From NCBI RefSeq assembly GCF_018812025.1, contig NC_063062.1, positions 113,501-177,500 on the forward strand: a stretch of DNA of 64,000 nt. The letters are read 5' to 3'. Position 1 is the stretch's first letter, and each line of letters begins with the position of its first letter. Positions 34,716 to 47,417 of this stretch are shown here, piece by piece. The translations under genes were made by a program, and so were the position numbers. Below the pieces are notes generated by a model. It had not been told where the DNA came from. It saw only the letters and a program-made list of their open reading frames with translations, and searched no databases. The stretch comes from Megalobrama amblycephala (Eukaryota > Chordata > Actinopteri > Cypriniformes > Xenocyprididae).

Positions 34716-35870
34716 GTCTGAACTCAGACGCGTGCGAGCGTCCGTCCGGCGCTCCTCCAGAGAAACGGGAGAGAAGGAATCAGCATTGCGCTGCAGAAGT
34801 TCAGGGTTGGTTTCAGCAAGAACGCATCACAGAAAAGAGTCCAAAAGACGTTTATCTGTTGCATTTCATCCTGTGTGTGCGGACGATCCTCGTGTGTTTG
34901 GGGTTTTCATGTTGTTTGGAGTGTGAGTGCTGCTACGGCCGCATGCTGCATGTCTTTGTCCCTCCGGCTCTTTCACGCTCGGCTGCGCATTTACACACGG
35001 CGACCCCTCCTCCAAACCGCCCCTCCCCTCCTGCTCCTCTCTTCATTACGCATTCTGTTGTTCTATTGGTTGTAAACGCGGGATTCCATAGTAACGCTGT
35101 TTTTGGCAGAGCTCACCTCCTGTACGGGATAAATAAAATGTTTATAAATTTCATGAAGCCGGCGAGCTGTGTGGTCTCTCTCTCTCTCTCTCTCTGCATG
35201 AGATTACAAAACCCCTTCGGGATAGAGAGAGAGAGAGAGAGAGAGACATTCCTCTGTTGGAAGCTCAACATCTGCAAACCACTTCTTCAACTTAAAGCGC
35301 AGAAAAACAAATCTGTTTCTCTTTAGCGAGAACCCAGGAACAAGCCCCTGTATAAACCGACGCAAACCCGGCGGGTTTTCAGCCCCCGTTCCTCTCAGGC
35401 TCTTTTGGGGTGTTTTAATCGCGCCCCGGTGGAAAAGAAAAGGGCCACAAAAGTGTTTTCTGGACCGTTTCACCCTCTTTGTGTCCGACTGGCCATGCAG
35501 TAGCCCAGAGGCCCGTCAATAGAGAGACTTTCCACAACAATATATTTTACTGCTCTGTCCTTTCATAGCGCACTTGAGATCAGCGATTCTCTGCCATTCA
35601 GATGGAAAACGCTCTGATTGGAGTGGAAAAACTATGCAAAACCACAACCATCCCTCGAGTCTGTTACAGAACAAAGCTGGCATAGAGGGAAGAGTGTGTA
35701 GGAATGACCGGGGCTAGTTGTCACAGAGTCTTCAAGCTGGTAACTATACAGATAAAGTAACTGTGCGAGCCAGAAAACAACACATGATCATTATCTGTTG
35801 TGTGCAAACCCATTTCTGCCACATTAAAACAAAATCATGCTTTGGTAAATCATAACTAATGACATTAAAA
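34716..35870. other. gas1 upstream region
   Basis: Moderately GC-rich sequence upstream of the minus-strand gas1-like gene, presumably including its promoter and 5' UTR. A (CT)n tract at 35175-35195 and an inverted (GA)n tract at 35224-35246 could pair as a hairpin. Plus-strand open frames here and over gas1 show no family resemblance. Confidence 0.45.
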
Positions 35871-38800
35871 GTCATAATTATAACATAAAAAGTCAATTAT
35901 GCCACAAAAATATCAAAATTGATATAAAAAAAATCATCATTATGAAATAAAAAGTCAAAATTATGACAAAAAGTCATAATTGTAACAAAAAGTAAAAGTT
36001 ATGACAGTCAAAATTATGACAAGTTGGAATTGACAAAAAGTTATAATTATATAACATAAGAAGTTGTAATTATGACAGTCATAATTGTAACATAAAAAAG
36101 TCGAAATTATGACAAGAGGAAATTAACTTGTCATAATTATAACAAAAAAACAAAATCATGTCAAAATTATGACGTATGAATTGACAAAAAGTCGAAATGT
36201 CATAAAAAGTCAAAATTATGACAAAAAAATCATAATTATAACATAAAGTCAAAATTATGACAAATCGAAATAATGATGTCATAACTGTGACAAATCTAAA
36301 TAATGACAAAAAGTCAATTATGACAGTCAAAATTGACATAAGAAATCAGAATTATGACATAAGTCAAAATTATGACAAGTCAAAATTGACAAAAAAGTCA
36401 AAATTATGACGTTTATGTCATAAAAAGTCATAATTATAATAAAAAAATCTAAATTATGACAGTCAAAATTGAAAAAGTCAGAACTGACAAAAAGATTATA
36501 ACGTCAAAATTATTACATAGATCGAAATGACGTCATAACTATGACACAAAAATCTAAATTATGACAAAATGTCAATTATGACAAAAAGTCCAAATTGACA
36601 TAAGAAATCAGAATTATGACAATTCGAAATTGACAAAAAGTCAAAATTATGACAGTCATAATTATATTAAAAAAGTCATAATTATGACAAAAAGTCGAAA
36701 GTATGACAAGAGGAAATTAACTTGTCATAATTATAACAAAAAAACAAAATCATGTCAAAATTATGACGTATGAATTGACAAAAAGTCGAAATGTCATTAA
36801 AAAAATCTAAATTATGACAGTCAAAATTGAAAAAGTCAGAACTGACAAAAAGATTATAACGTCAAAATTATTTCATAAATCGAAATGACGTCATAACTAT
36901 GACACAAAAATCTAAATTATGACAAAATGTCAATTATGACAAAAAGTCCAAATTGACATAAGAAATCAGAATTATGACAATTCGAAATTGACAAAAAGTC
37001 AAAATTATGACAGTCATAATTATATTAAAAAAGTCATAATTATGACAAAAAGTCGAAAGTATGACAAGAGGAAATTAACTTGTCATAATTATAACAAAAA
37101 AACAAAATCATGTCAAAATTATGACGTATGAATTGACAAAAAGTCGAAATGTCATTAAAAAAATCAAAATTATGACATAAAAAAATCATAATTATAACAT
37201 AAAAAGTCAAAATTATGACAAATCGAAATAATGATGTCATAACTGTGACAAATCTAAATTATGACAAAAAGTCCATTTTGACCCATAATTGACATAAATC
37301 AAAATAATGATGTCATAACTATGACACAAAAATCTAAATTATGACAAAAAGTCAATTATGACAGTCAAAATTGACATAAGAAATCAGATTTATGACATAA
37401 GTCAAAATTATGACAAGTCGAAATTGACAAAAAAGTCAAAATTATGACGTTTATGTCATAAAAAGGTCATAATTATAACAAAAAAATCTAAATTATGACA
37501 GTCAAAATTGAAAAAGTCAGAACTGACAAAAAGACGAAATTGTCATAAAAAGTCAAAATTATAACGTCAAAATTATTTCATAAATCGAAATGACGTCTCA
37601 ACTATGACACAAAAATCTAAATTATGACAAAATGTCAATTATGACAAAAAGTCCAAATTGACATAAGAAATCAGAATTATGACAAGTCGAAATTGACAAA
37701 AAGTCAAAATTATGACAGTCATAATTATATAAAAAGTCATAATTATGACAAAAAGTCCAAATTGACATAAGAAATCAGAATTATGACAAGTCGAAATTGA
37801 CAAAAAGTCAAAATTATGACAGTCATAATTATATAAAAAAGTCATAATTATGACAAAAAGTCGAAAGTATGACAAGAGGAAATTAACTTGTCATAATTAT
37901 AACAAAAAAAACAAAATCATGTCAAAATTATGACGTATGAATTGACAAAAAGTCGAAATGTCATAAAAAGTCAAAATTATGACATAAAAAAATCATAATT
38001 ATAACATAAAAAGTCAAAATGATGACAAATCGAAATAATGATGTCATAACTGTGACATCTAAATTATGACAAAAAGTCATAATTGACTTTTTGTCATAAT
38101 TGACATAAATCGAAATAATGACGTCATAACTATGACACAAAAATCTAAATTATGACAAAAAGTCAATTATGACAGTCAAAATTGACATAAGAAATCAGAA
38201 TTATGACAAGTCGAAATTGACAAAAAAGTCAAAATTATGACGTTTATGTCATAAAAAGGTCATAATTATAACAAAAAAATCTAAATTATGACAGTCAAAA
38301 TTGAAAAAGTCAGAACTGACAAAAAGACGAAATTGTCATAAAAAGTCAAAATTATAACGTCAAAAGTATTTCATAAATCGAAATGACGTCTCAACTATGA
38401 CACAAAAATCTAAATTATGACAAAATGTCAATTATGATAAAAAGTCCAAATTGACATAAGAAATCAGAATTATGACAAGTCAAAATTGACAAAAAGTCAA
38501 AGTTATGACAGTCATAATTATATTAAAAAAGTCATAATTATGACAAAAAGTCGAAAGTATGACAAGAGGAAATTAACTTGTCATAATTATAACAAACAAA
38601 ACAAAATCATGTCAAAATTATGACGTATGAATTGACAAAAAGTCGAAATGTCATAAAAAGTCATAATTATGACAAAAAGTCGAAAGTATGACAAGAGGAA
38701 ATTAACTTGTCATAATTATAACAAAACAAAATCATGTCAAAATTATGACGTATGAATTGACAAAGTCGAAATGTCATAAAAAGTCAAAATTATGACATAA

Positions 38801-39190
38801 AAAAATCATAATTATAACATAAAAAGTCAAAATGATGACAAATCGAAATAATGGTGTCATAACTGTGACATCTAAATTATGACAAAAAGTCAATTTTGAC
38901 TGTCATAATTGACTTTTTGTCATAATTGACATAAATCGAAATAATGACGTCATAACTATGACACAAAAATCTAAATTATGACAAAAAGTCAATTATGACA
39001 GTCAAAATTGACATAAGAAATCAGAATTATGACAAGTCGAAATTGACAAAAAGTCAAAATTATGACAGTCATAATTATATAAAAAAGTCATAATTATGAC
39101 AAAGTCAAATGTATGACAAAAAGTCAAAATTATGAGATTGAAATTGAGATAAAAATATTGAAATTACAACTTTTGGTCAGAATTTCAACA
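35870..39190. repeat. 3.3-kb AATTATGACAAAAAGTC satellite with higher-order units
   Basis: Words AATTATGACA, AAAAAGTCA and AAATTGACATAAGAAATCAG repeat in both orientations throughout. A longer block starting GACAAGAGGAAATTAACTTG recurs near 36112, 36705, 37069, 37872, 38562 and 38692, showing repeated segmental duplication. Minus-strand frames of 66-86 residues here are repeat products. Confidence 0.92.
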
Positions 39191-39339
39191 TTTTATGTCA
39201 TAATTATGATTTACAAGCACAATTTTTTTTATTATGTGGTGGCAATGTGCTTCTATAATGTTGATTTTAAAATTTCTGTCTGTAAATTTCTGTCTGGAAA
39301 TCATATTTTTGTAAATAAAATCTCTGCCTGTTCTAGCCT

Positions 39340-39445
39340 GAACCATGGAGCTCAGTGTTACCTCTCGTGTTTATGCCTCTTTACGATGGACGGCTTGTGC
39401 TCCTCGTTTGTAAGGTGCTTTGGATAAAAGCGTCTGCTAAATGAA
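39340..39445 (+). mobile_element. SINE 3' tail
   Basis: GTGCTTTGGATAAAAGCGTC followed by TGCTAAATGA is the conserved tail of fish tRNA-derived SINEs (HE1/V-SINE type). The 5' part is degenerate. Confidence 0.6.
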
Positions 39446-39821
39446 CAGATCAGAATCAGTGCGGTAAAATACACTAAATCACAGCTGGGTAGTTGACATG
39501 ACAAACAGTTCCTGCAGTGCAACATCTAAAACTGTTTTAAACAACATTTATTTATATTTGTTGGTCAATTGCTGCACATGCAGTTCTTAAAATGAGAAAA
39601 TGTCCCACTGCAGGACTGCTGAACTTCAAAACAGCTAAAAAGTGATGAAAACACTTTTGTTACGTCAACTACCCACCTATAAAGCTTCCTCGTGAGAGGT
39701 GAAAGTGTGTCAGTGAAGGGTTCGACCCTGACGTTCATGCCCGATGTCTCCATCTAGTGGTCAGATACGGCACTGCAGCGCTGCGAAGACATCACATGCA
39801 TCATAATCTTTGTACAAATAT

Positions 39822-39827
39822 ATTTAT
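39822..39827 (-). terminator. Candidate cplx3 polyadenylation signal (AATAAA)
   Basis: The minus strand reads AATAAA here, about 855 bases after the cplx3 stop. It would give cplx3 a 3' UTR of roughly 0.9 kb, unless the open frame at 40228-39967 is a separate exon. Confidence 0.4.
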
Positions 39828-39966
39828 TACACTTTCAACAGTCAAAAATCAGCAGGTCTGGAAATTACAGCAGAATAATGACATGAATGCATTACATTGG
39901 TAATTACGTAACTTATGCATCGGAAACAACTATCGAGGGCATAAGTAAAACAAACACCACTCTTGC

Positions 39967-40228
39967 CATTAATAAAGAAATAAATACACAATAATCTTAT
40001 GGGTGAAATAAAATTCAGCCTTTTTTATCAGCTCTGTCCCGTCGGTCAGAGACGCTAATATTGCTTTATGTTGATTGGCAAACATCACGCGATGGAAGCA
40101 GATTATTGCTTCTTCACTCAAAACCCAAATCAATCCCAGCATGACTTCATTCAGTGAAGATCCTTCAGCTCGTTTCACATCATTATTTTGAGTCTCCATA
40201 AGAGGGAACAACGACGACACCAAACCAC
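39967..40228 (-). other. Unexplained minus-strand open frame with acceptor-like boundary
   Basis: On the minus strand TTTTGTGCAG is followed at 40228 by about 87 codons without a stop. The translation is non-repetitive and protein-like for most of its length, with segments such as SSLFPLMETQNND, SLNEVMLGLIWVLSEEAI and ASLTDGTELIKKAEF, then becomes AT-rich before the TAA. No family is recognised. It lies 450 bases downstream of the cplx3 stop on the same strand, so it could be cplx3 3' UTR, a terminal exon of an unrecognised gene, or chance. Confidence 0.25.
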
Positions 40229-40681
40229 CTGCACAAAACAGCACCACTCAATGAAGGGTCAATGACATCAGGGGTCAAGGTGAAAGGTCAATGGATGATC
40301 CGGGTTCTACTTCCATTCCTGCTCCCATAAGCCCTTCATACAGACGCACCGAGTCGTTCCCGCTACGCTATTGCTGTGATAAACCCGCCGCTAACGCGTT
40401 CAGACCGGAGCAGGTCAGGGTCGTATTTCACCCCAAAGTCAAGAAATTATACTTGCATATTTTTTTTTTGCATTGTGACGTTATTTTCATGAGAACATGA
40501 CTGATGCAAAATATACTTTTTCCCGTGAGGTGAAATGCGACCTGAGCGGGGGGGTCTATATCTGATGACATTTAAACTCCTAGAACTACATTAGCATCAT
40601 GAAAGCTACACGTCACACTGGATATATGGATGCGGATGTTTGTCGGCAGCGAGTGTTTGGAGAGACACGGAGATGAGGAGA

Positions 40682-43600
40682 TCACATGACGCAGCACTTC
40701 TCCGCAGAGTTCTTCAGGTCCTCCAGTGTGGCCTGAGCCTTGCCCTTCAGATGACCCATGTCCACGTTCTGGATGTTGGTCAGCTGACCCAGGACGGACT
40801 GCTTCTGCTCCTCTTCCTGGTTGTCCTCGGCGATCATCTTGGCCAGTTCAGTGGGGAGCTCGACATCGTCCCGCGCCGCCTGGATCTGAGTCTCGTCCAG
40901 CTCGTTCTGAAATACAGGTGAATATCAATGAAGAACAAACTTATGTGGTTCTTATAATCAATTAACACTGCTTTTGTCATTTTTTACAAAATTTGTCACC
41001 AAAAAAGTCATTTGGTTTAACCAAAAGACAAAAAATATATACATTTATTACATTTTAAGATATTTTAATCACAAATGAAATGACTGAACGTTAAACCGAA
41101 TGACCTTTTGACACTTCAAAATCTTTAAAATACCTTTATATGTAGAAAAATATAATTAAAACCTTTTAGAGTCAATAAAAGAGATCTAGTTGTTCTATCT
41201 TACATACTTTGGGTGTCATATCTTTGTTTTTTTATTATTAATTTTTTATTTTATTATTGTTTGACCATTTGATAAAAAAATGGCCCGTCACGTCATTGAC
41301 CCACATGCAGTGTAACGCATAGTGAATTTGTCGCATTTTACTTCAGCAATCACCCAGAATACCCTAGAAACTGCATAGCAACACCCTAGCAACCACCCCA
41401 AGTACCCTAGCAACTGCATAGCAACACCCTAGCAACCGCATGGCAACCATCCAGAATATCTGTTTTACTTATAGACCCTGAAACTTCAAGCTGTAAAACT
41501 ACTTCAAACTTTCTCAAGCCAACATCAAAGTTTGTTTTAATGAACTTTCTTATGCAGTTTAAATTTAGTATATAAAATATGTATAAACATTTTACAATTT
41601 ATTTATTTATTTATTTTTTTTTGCATCACAGGAATGAGAATTAAACTTTTTGTCATTACAGTGCACTATTGAGTATTGGGGAATGGGTTAATAATTATGA
41701 TAAAAAATGATTTCACAATGCAAAAAATCAGAATGATAGTAATATCTTTGTAACACTTTACAACTAAGGTAAATTAATTAATGCATTAACTAACATTAAC
41801 AGCAATATATTTGAAGTATTCAATAATCTTTGTTAATGTTAGTTAATAAAAATACAACTCTTCATGTCAGCTCAGATCCATTAAATAATATCAAAAGATA
41901 CAACTTTTGATTTTAATAATGTATTAGTAAATGCTAAAATTAACATTAACTAGGATTAATAAATGCTTTAGAAGTCTTTTTCATTGCTAGTTCATGTTAA
42001 CTAATATTAACCTTATTACTAATATCTTTATGCACAATGTGATCTGCTCTAATGAGATTCAGTCCAGCGTGTGAGCGAGGTGTTGGGATATTAAGTTTTA
42101 ATGGTCTGGGCAGATTAATTGTTACCTTTGGCAACCTGTATTTGTCTCTGAAGTGAGTCCTGATTGTCGCCCTCTCCGCCTTCTTCTGGGCAAAATTGGC
42201 GTCTCGCTCCTGCCTGAGGAGAAATGAGAACAGAAGCATGTCAAACACACACAAACACTGTAATCTGAGGATGAACTGGGTTCTTCAGGGTCTTTTGATC
42301 ATTTATCCACCCACACACGTCTCAAGATGTCAATCTCAAGATAATGAGCAGCATCTGTCAGATTTCTAGTTTAAACAGCAGTTGAACTGATTGTTTGTTG
42401 ACGTGTTTTAGGACTAATTTTAGGTACGATTATTTGAATAATGATCCTTGTGACATTCGAAGGATCTTAAAAAATAATCTCTGTCATGACGAGCCATTTC
42501 AGGCCGTTTCTGTTCATTTCAGCATGAACTAAAACAAGTCTACGTCCACAGAGAGAGATCCGTGCAACGTCATTCTCAAGGATTAAACTGCTTTGCTCCG
42601 TACGCCGAGGAATCTCATGGAATAAATACCTTCAAAGAGAGCATTAATGGCAAAATGTAGACAACACTTCAGACTGACTGGATTTCTGCACTCTAGAAGA
42701 TGCCGGGTTAGAAACAAGCCGAGTTGGGCTGAAAATGGACAAATCCAGCAATTTGGTTGTTTTAACCCGGCGGTCTTTTAAAGAGTTAGTTCACCCAAAA
42801 ATGAAAATAATGTCATTAATTACTCTCCCTCATGTCGTTCCACACCCGTAAGACCTTCATTCATCTTCAGAACACAAATTAAGATATTTTTGATGAAATC
42901 CGATGGCTCAGTGAGGCCTGAGAAATGACATTTCCTCTCTCAAGATCCATTAATGTACTAAAAACATATTTAAATCAGTTCATGTGAGTACAGTGGTTCA
43001 ATATTAATATTATAAAGCCACGAGAATATTTTTGGTGCACCAAAAAAACAAAATAACGACTTATTTAGTGATGGCCGATTTCAAAACACTGCTTCAGGAA
43101 GCTTCGGAGCGTTATGAATCTTTTGTGTCGAATCACGATTCGGATCGTGTGTCAAACTGCTGAAATCACGTGACTTTGGCACTCCGAAGCTTCCTGAAGC
43201 AGTGTTTTGAAATCGGCCATCACTAAATAAGTCGTTATTTTGTTTTTTAAATATTCTCGTGGCTTTATAATATTAATATTGAACCACTGTACTCACATGA
43301 ACTGATTTAAATATGTTTTTAGTACATTAATGGATCTTGAGAGAGGAAATGTCATTGCTCAGGCCTCACTGAGCCATCGGATTTCATCAAAAATATCTTA
43401 ATTTGTGTTCTGAAGATGAACGAAGGTCTTACGGGTGTGGAACGACATGAGGGAGAGTAATAAATGACATTATTTTCATTTTTGGGTGAACTAACCCTTT
43501 AACTCAGTCTTATTTAACTCAACTATTGTCTGTATTGCTGCTTTAAATGAACCCAAAATATGTTGGAAATTAACATTTATTAGTATGTTTAATAGATGAA

Positions 43601-46600
43601 CATTAATAACTTTAATAAATAACAATTAAACAATAAACATTTATTAAATTGCTTATTAATAAATGTTCACCTTTTGATTATTATTGTTGGCTCTACTAAT
43701 TATGTCTAATTTTTAATTTCCAACCTATTCTGGGTCCATTTAAGATAGCCATATAGTCATTTTTAAACAATAGTTTGATTAAATAGTTGATCAAACATTT
43801 TTCGACCAATCAGAGTAGAGCAGCTCTCAGAGAGGCGGGGCTTAGAAAGACCGAATCTTTGAACGAAGCGTTTCAGACACTGAGAGAAAAGAGCTGATGC
43901 TGCAGTGGATATTATGAGAAAATTAAAGTGTTTTTGACCTTGGATTAATGTGAACCTGTTGTAGGAGACGAGAAACAACATTAGGAGCCTTTAAATGAGT
44001 ATAATGGAGGCACTTTAAGTTAACCTCAAGATGGATTACGAATGTTAAAGGTCATGTGAGGTGAAAGGTCAATACAAATCTCCAGGGCTAAAACAAAGGT
44101 CAAAACAGAATGGGCACATTTAGGTGGGCGAATAACCACCAGCAAATAACATTTGAAACTGGTTCGATCCCTGCAAAGAGGAAGATATGAGCCATTACCC
44201 CTTAAATATTCCAGGTTCAATACAAGCTGTATCAACAGCATCTGTTTTTAACATAAATTGTGCACTTGAAATGGATTACGCACTAATGGACGAGTTTCAC
44301 CAGGTCAATAGAGCGTCGTTTGTACAGAACCTGGAACCTTCCTTTCATGGTTTCTCCAGACGGATCATCATATAATAAGTGTACATGAAGTTGCTTTGGA
44401 GAAAAGCATCTGCTACATGAACGAGCGAGAGCAGGATGGGAAAATATCTCAGGGATTTAGAGTCGCGCTGACAGTCGGGTGATGCTCATCCACTTGATTC
44501 ACTATAACAAACGACTGGTAGTTAAAATAATCCCCATATCAATAAGCAGCAAAAACCTTCATCCAAAGATCATGGTGGTTTGGCTGATTCAAGAGATTTA
44601 ACACACGACGCCCTGTCAAAGTCAACAGTCTTAAACTAGCTGTTCATGCGGGTGTCTCGGCATGTAAAATCTGCTCTCTGAGGAAATGAGTTGGATTACC
44701 ACCATGAGGATGAGCTCGGCACAAACATTTGAAGTCTGTGAAATCAGAATTTTCCAAAAATGGCAGTTATGCAAACCGTGTCAACATAGCCACCTGTTCA
44801 TGTCCACATAGCTGTCAGTGCTTTATGGGATGATTTCTGAAGACAAAGCATGTGAAGTAGACAGAATTTTTTGGCTGCAGTGCTTGATCATTATATGATG
44901 GTTATAACAGCCTCATTGTTTGGTTTTCCCAATTCACAAGAAGTCTGTTAAATGTTCTGATTGGGGTTTAAATGAAACTACGAATTAAAATCAGGCATAC
45001 TCATAGAATGAGCGGATTCTAATACACCCTTACAAAAAATAACCATGGTTTTTCTACGAATAAAACCAAAAAAACATGGTTCTTGTAGCGAATAACCATG
45101 GTTTTGCTACAAAAAACAAAGTTTACCTATATGGTTTTGTTGTGGTGAAACAAATAGTTGTAAATACGCCAAAAATAACATGAGAAAACCATGCTTAATT
45201 TGGTTAAAAATGGTAATAATGGTAATATTGTTGGTAAAATATGTTTTTTTTTTACCTTGTGTATACCATGGTACATGTCTAAAAAACATGGTAAGTATCA
45301 TGTAAATATCATGGTATATGAATATGGTAATCATTCATACCATATAACCCTTTAACCATGATTTTAATATAGTAAAAATGTAGTAACGTTTTTATTTCCG
45401 TTTGTATAACCACAGTTTTACTACAAATACCATGGTTAAACTATGGTTAGTGTGCTAAAACCATAATTCATTTGTGGGTACCGTGGTTTAACCATAGTAA
45501 CGTTGTTTTTAGGTAGTAAAATCATGGTTAATTTTCCTAAGGGAATTTCAATGTACTTGGTACATTAGTTTTTCATCAGTTTTTATCATCGTTCTTTTTT
45601 ATTTGTGCTCACATAAGAACAGATATAATTAATTCGAATCTGCGGATTCATTGACACTATATACGAATACACAACTTGTAGCGAATAACCATGGTTTTGC
45701 TACAAAAACCAGTTTACATGTGGTTTTGTTGTGATACAAATAGTAGTAAATACGCCCAAAAAAAATTTAATAAATTTTTTTTTTTACATGTATACCTTGT
45801 GTATACCATAGTACATGTCTAAAAAAAACATGGTCTTGGGATACCATGTAAATATCATGGTACATGAATATGGTATACCATATAACCCTTAGGAAAATTA
45901 ACCATGATTTTAATATAGTAAAAGTGTAGTAACGTTTTTTTTATTTTTTTATTTCCGTTTGTATAACCACAGTTTTACTACAAATACCATGCTTAAACTA
46001 TGGTTAGTGTGCTAAAACCATAATTAATTTGTGGGTAGCACTGTTTTTTTAGGTAGTAAAACCATGGTTAATTTTCGTTCAATGTACTTGGTACATTAGT
46101 TTTTCATAGGTTTTTATCATCGTTCTTTTTTATTTGTGCTCACATGCTATAATTAATTCGAATCTGCGGATTCATTGACACTATACACAACTTATACATA
46201 AACAAATACTAAATAAAACCTCCCAATGTCAGAAGCGACTGACTCCGTGATGAAAAGGTAAAAAAAAAATTAAATTAAACACTATATTCTGCTCGACTGT
46301 AATGTGAAATATTATTCATATCTGACTGAGCAGAATCTCCCTGAGCGAAATGAGCAGCTGCGAGCGCGCGCGCGCGCTTTATATCCAACGAAGCGCGAAA
46401 AATGCGCGCCCATTTCCAAACCCGCTCTGCACGTCCGCTTCTCCACAACAGCGTTCACCTCACGAAAAACATCAACAAATTTCAGAGAAATACGCTAGTA
46501 TCAGAGGTATGAAGGAAGGTTAGTCTTACTTTTCCTCCTCTAGCTGTTGTTGGTACTCTTCAAACTCTTCTTGTGTCATTCCTTTAGCAGCGGCATCGGA

Positions 46601-46687
46601 TTTATCCCCTTCAGATTTCTCTTCTGTCAGACCTCCTGTCAGATTCTTCAGCTGACCGCCGACTACGTGTTTTACCATGAAAGCCAT
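40682..46687 (-). CDS. cplx3: Complexin-3 (cplx3), three coding exons
   Basis: Complexins bind assembled SNARE complexes and control synaptic vesicle fusion; complexin-3 is typical of retinal ribbon synapses. Exons, 5' to 3', are 46687-46530, 42213-42126 and 40906-40682, giving 156 residues (human 158). It begins [20 protein letters not shown], matching the CPLX3 N terminus. Next come the accessory helix with [19 protein letters not shown], the central SNARE-binding helix [19 protein letters not shown], and the conserved [14 protein letters not shown] segment. The C-terminal CCVM is a CaaX-type prenylation signal (CHIM in human), which is the feature separating complexins 3 and 4 from 1 and 2. 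All phases agree. ulk3 and cplx3 are also neighbours in human 15q24. Intron 1 (4.3 kb) holds several repeats, including a long palindrome. Confidence 0.95.
41345..41460. repeat. Short CCCTAGCAACCAC minisatellite, cplx3 intron 2
   Basis: A few units of ACCCTAGCAACCACCC and ACTGCATAGCAACACCCTAG, the same family as the 1.2-kb array in ulk3 intron 7. Confidence 0.75.
41755..42015. repeat. TTAATGTTAGTTAATAAA dispersed repeat, cplx3 intron 2
   Basis: AACACTTTACAACTAAGG, then ATGCATTAACTAACATTAAC and TTGTTAATGTTAGTTAATAA, including inverse-related words. It ends close to exon 2. The fragment in tars3 intron 6 looks like the same family. Confidence 0.55.
42777..43502. mobile_element. Foldback element copy B, near-complete palindrome in cplx3 intron 1
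   Basis: This 726-bp element runs from TTAAAGAGTTAGTTCACCCA to TGGGTGAACTAACCCTTTAA, with arms of about 330 bases that are near-exact inverses (for example AAATCAGTTCATGTGAGTAC against GTACTCACATGAACTGATTT). The centre is near 43140. There is no coding capacity. Transcribed in cplx3 pre-mRNA, it would form a long hairpin. Confidence 0.9.
44320..44425 (+). mobile_element. Degenerate SINE tail, cplx3 intron 1
   Basis: GAAGTTGCTTTGGAGAAAAG followed by CATCTGCTACATGAACGA is a diverged form of the fish SINE tail seen at 39410-39440. Confidence 0.45.
45030..46195. repeat. Tandem duplication of a CCATGGTTTT-rich block, cplx3 intron 1
   Basis: Two copies (about 45088-45663 and 45680-46193) share the same order of words: AATAACCATGGTTTTGCTAC, AACCACAGTTTTACTACAAA, TTTTTATCATCGTTCTTTTT and AATTCGAATCTGCGGATTCA. 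Within each copy, ACCATGGTT/AACCATGGT palindromic words recur. The second copy is shortened by small deletions. Confidence 0.8.
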
Positions 46688-47320
46688 CGTTAAATAGTAC
46701 AATGTTCTTAAATGATCTTCTATTTGTCCAAAACTGTTATTAATTCCAATTAGGTCAATAATATGGACATAAAACCTCGCTTTTTCCGTGATCGCCGAAC
46801 GGAAACTCCGTCCGGTTGTCTCAGCTGAGGTAAAGTGGAGTGAAGTGATGTGGATTCATCTCCTCATCTGAGTCACAGCAGCAGTTTGGCTCTTCCATCC
46901 GCCCAATCCCGTGTTTCCTCACCCGACTATTCCCGCCCAATCCAACGTACCGCTGGATTAAGCGCGTTTGAGTCACTGGCGCTTTTTTTTTTTTTTTTTT
47001 TTTTTTTGCGGGCGCGCGTGACATGTCAAAACGCATCGCGCCTCAGTTTTCGGTGCGCGCGTGCGTGCGTGTGTCTGTGTGACTCCAAGTCGGTTAACGG
47101 GATGACAGTAAGCAGAAAGCATTCAGAGTGTCTATACAGCATCCATCTGGAGGGAAGTAAATCCTGTGAGGAGAAAGTGAATGTGTGAAATGAAAAACTA
47201 TATTTTAAGGTTCTGTCGCCATTTTAGTTTATTTGGGAAAGGGCATAACTGTAATCCCAGAGATTACCATCCATGCATATAAAGCTGTCACCATCACCTC
47301 CATATGGATTATCGTGCAAG
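46688..47320 (-). promoter_or_regulatory. cplx3 upstream region with OTX/CRX-type cores
   Basis: The region 5' of the cplx3 ATG includes a 25-base poly-T run (46983-47007) and three TAATCC/GGATTA cores, at 46955-46960, 47252-47257 and 47306-47311. This hexamer is the OTX2/CRX core used in photoreceptor promoters, which would suit a retinal synapse gene. Three hexamers in 620 bases is only weak evidence. Confidence 0.3.
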
Positions 47321-47417
47321 ATGAGACATATTTATGCATTATACATTAATGAAGTGAAATGTAATGTTTATGAAGATTACTTAAAATCTTAATGTTTACC
47401 CTCATGTTTACACACCT

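Noticed and set aside
34119..34721. 200-codon plus-strand open frame over the gas1-like gene
   Set aside because: It is antisense to a gene with 20 conserved, correctly spaced cysteines, and its own translation has no family features.
36079..37875. Minus-strand frames rich in FRFVIILTF-type peptides, suggestive of membrane proteins
   Set aside because: They are translations of the AATTATGAC satellite; the hydrophobic look comes from the AT-rich repeat.
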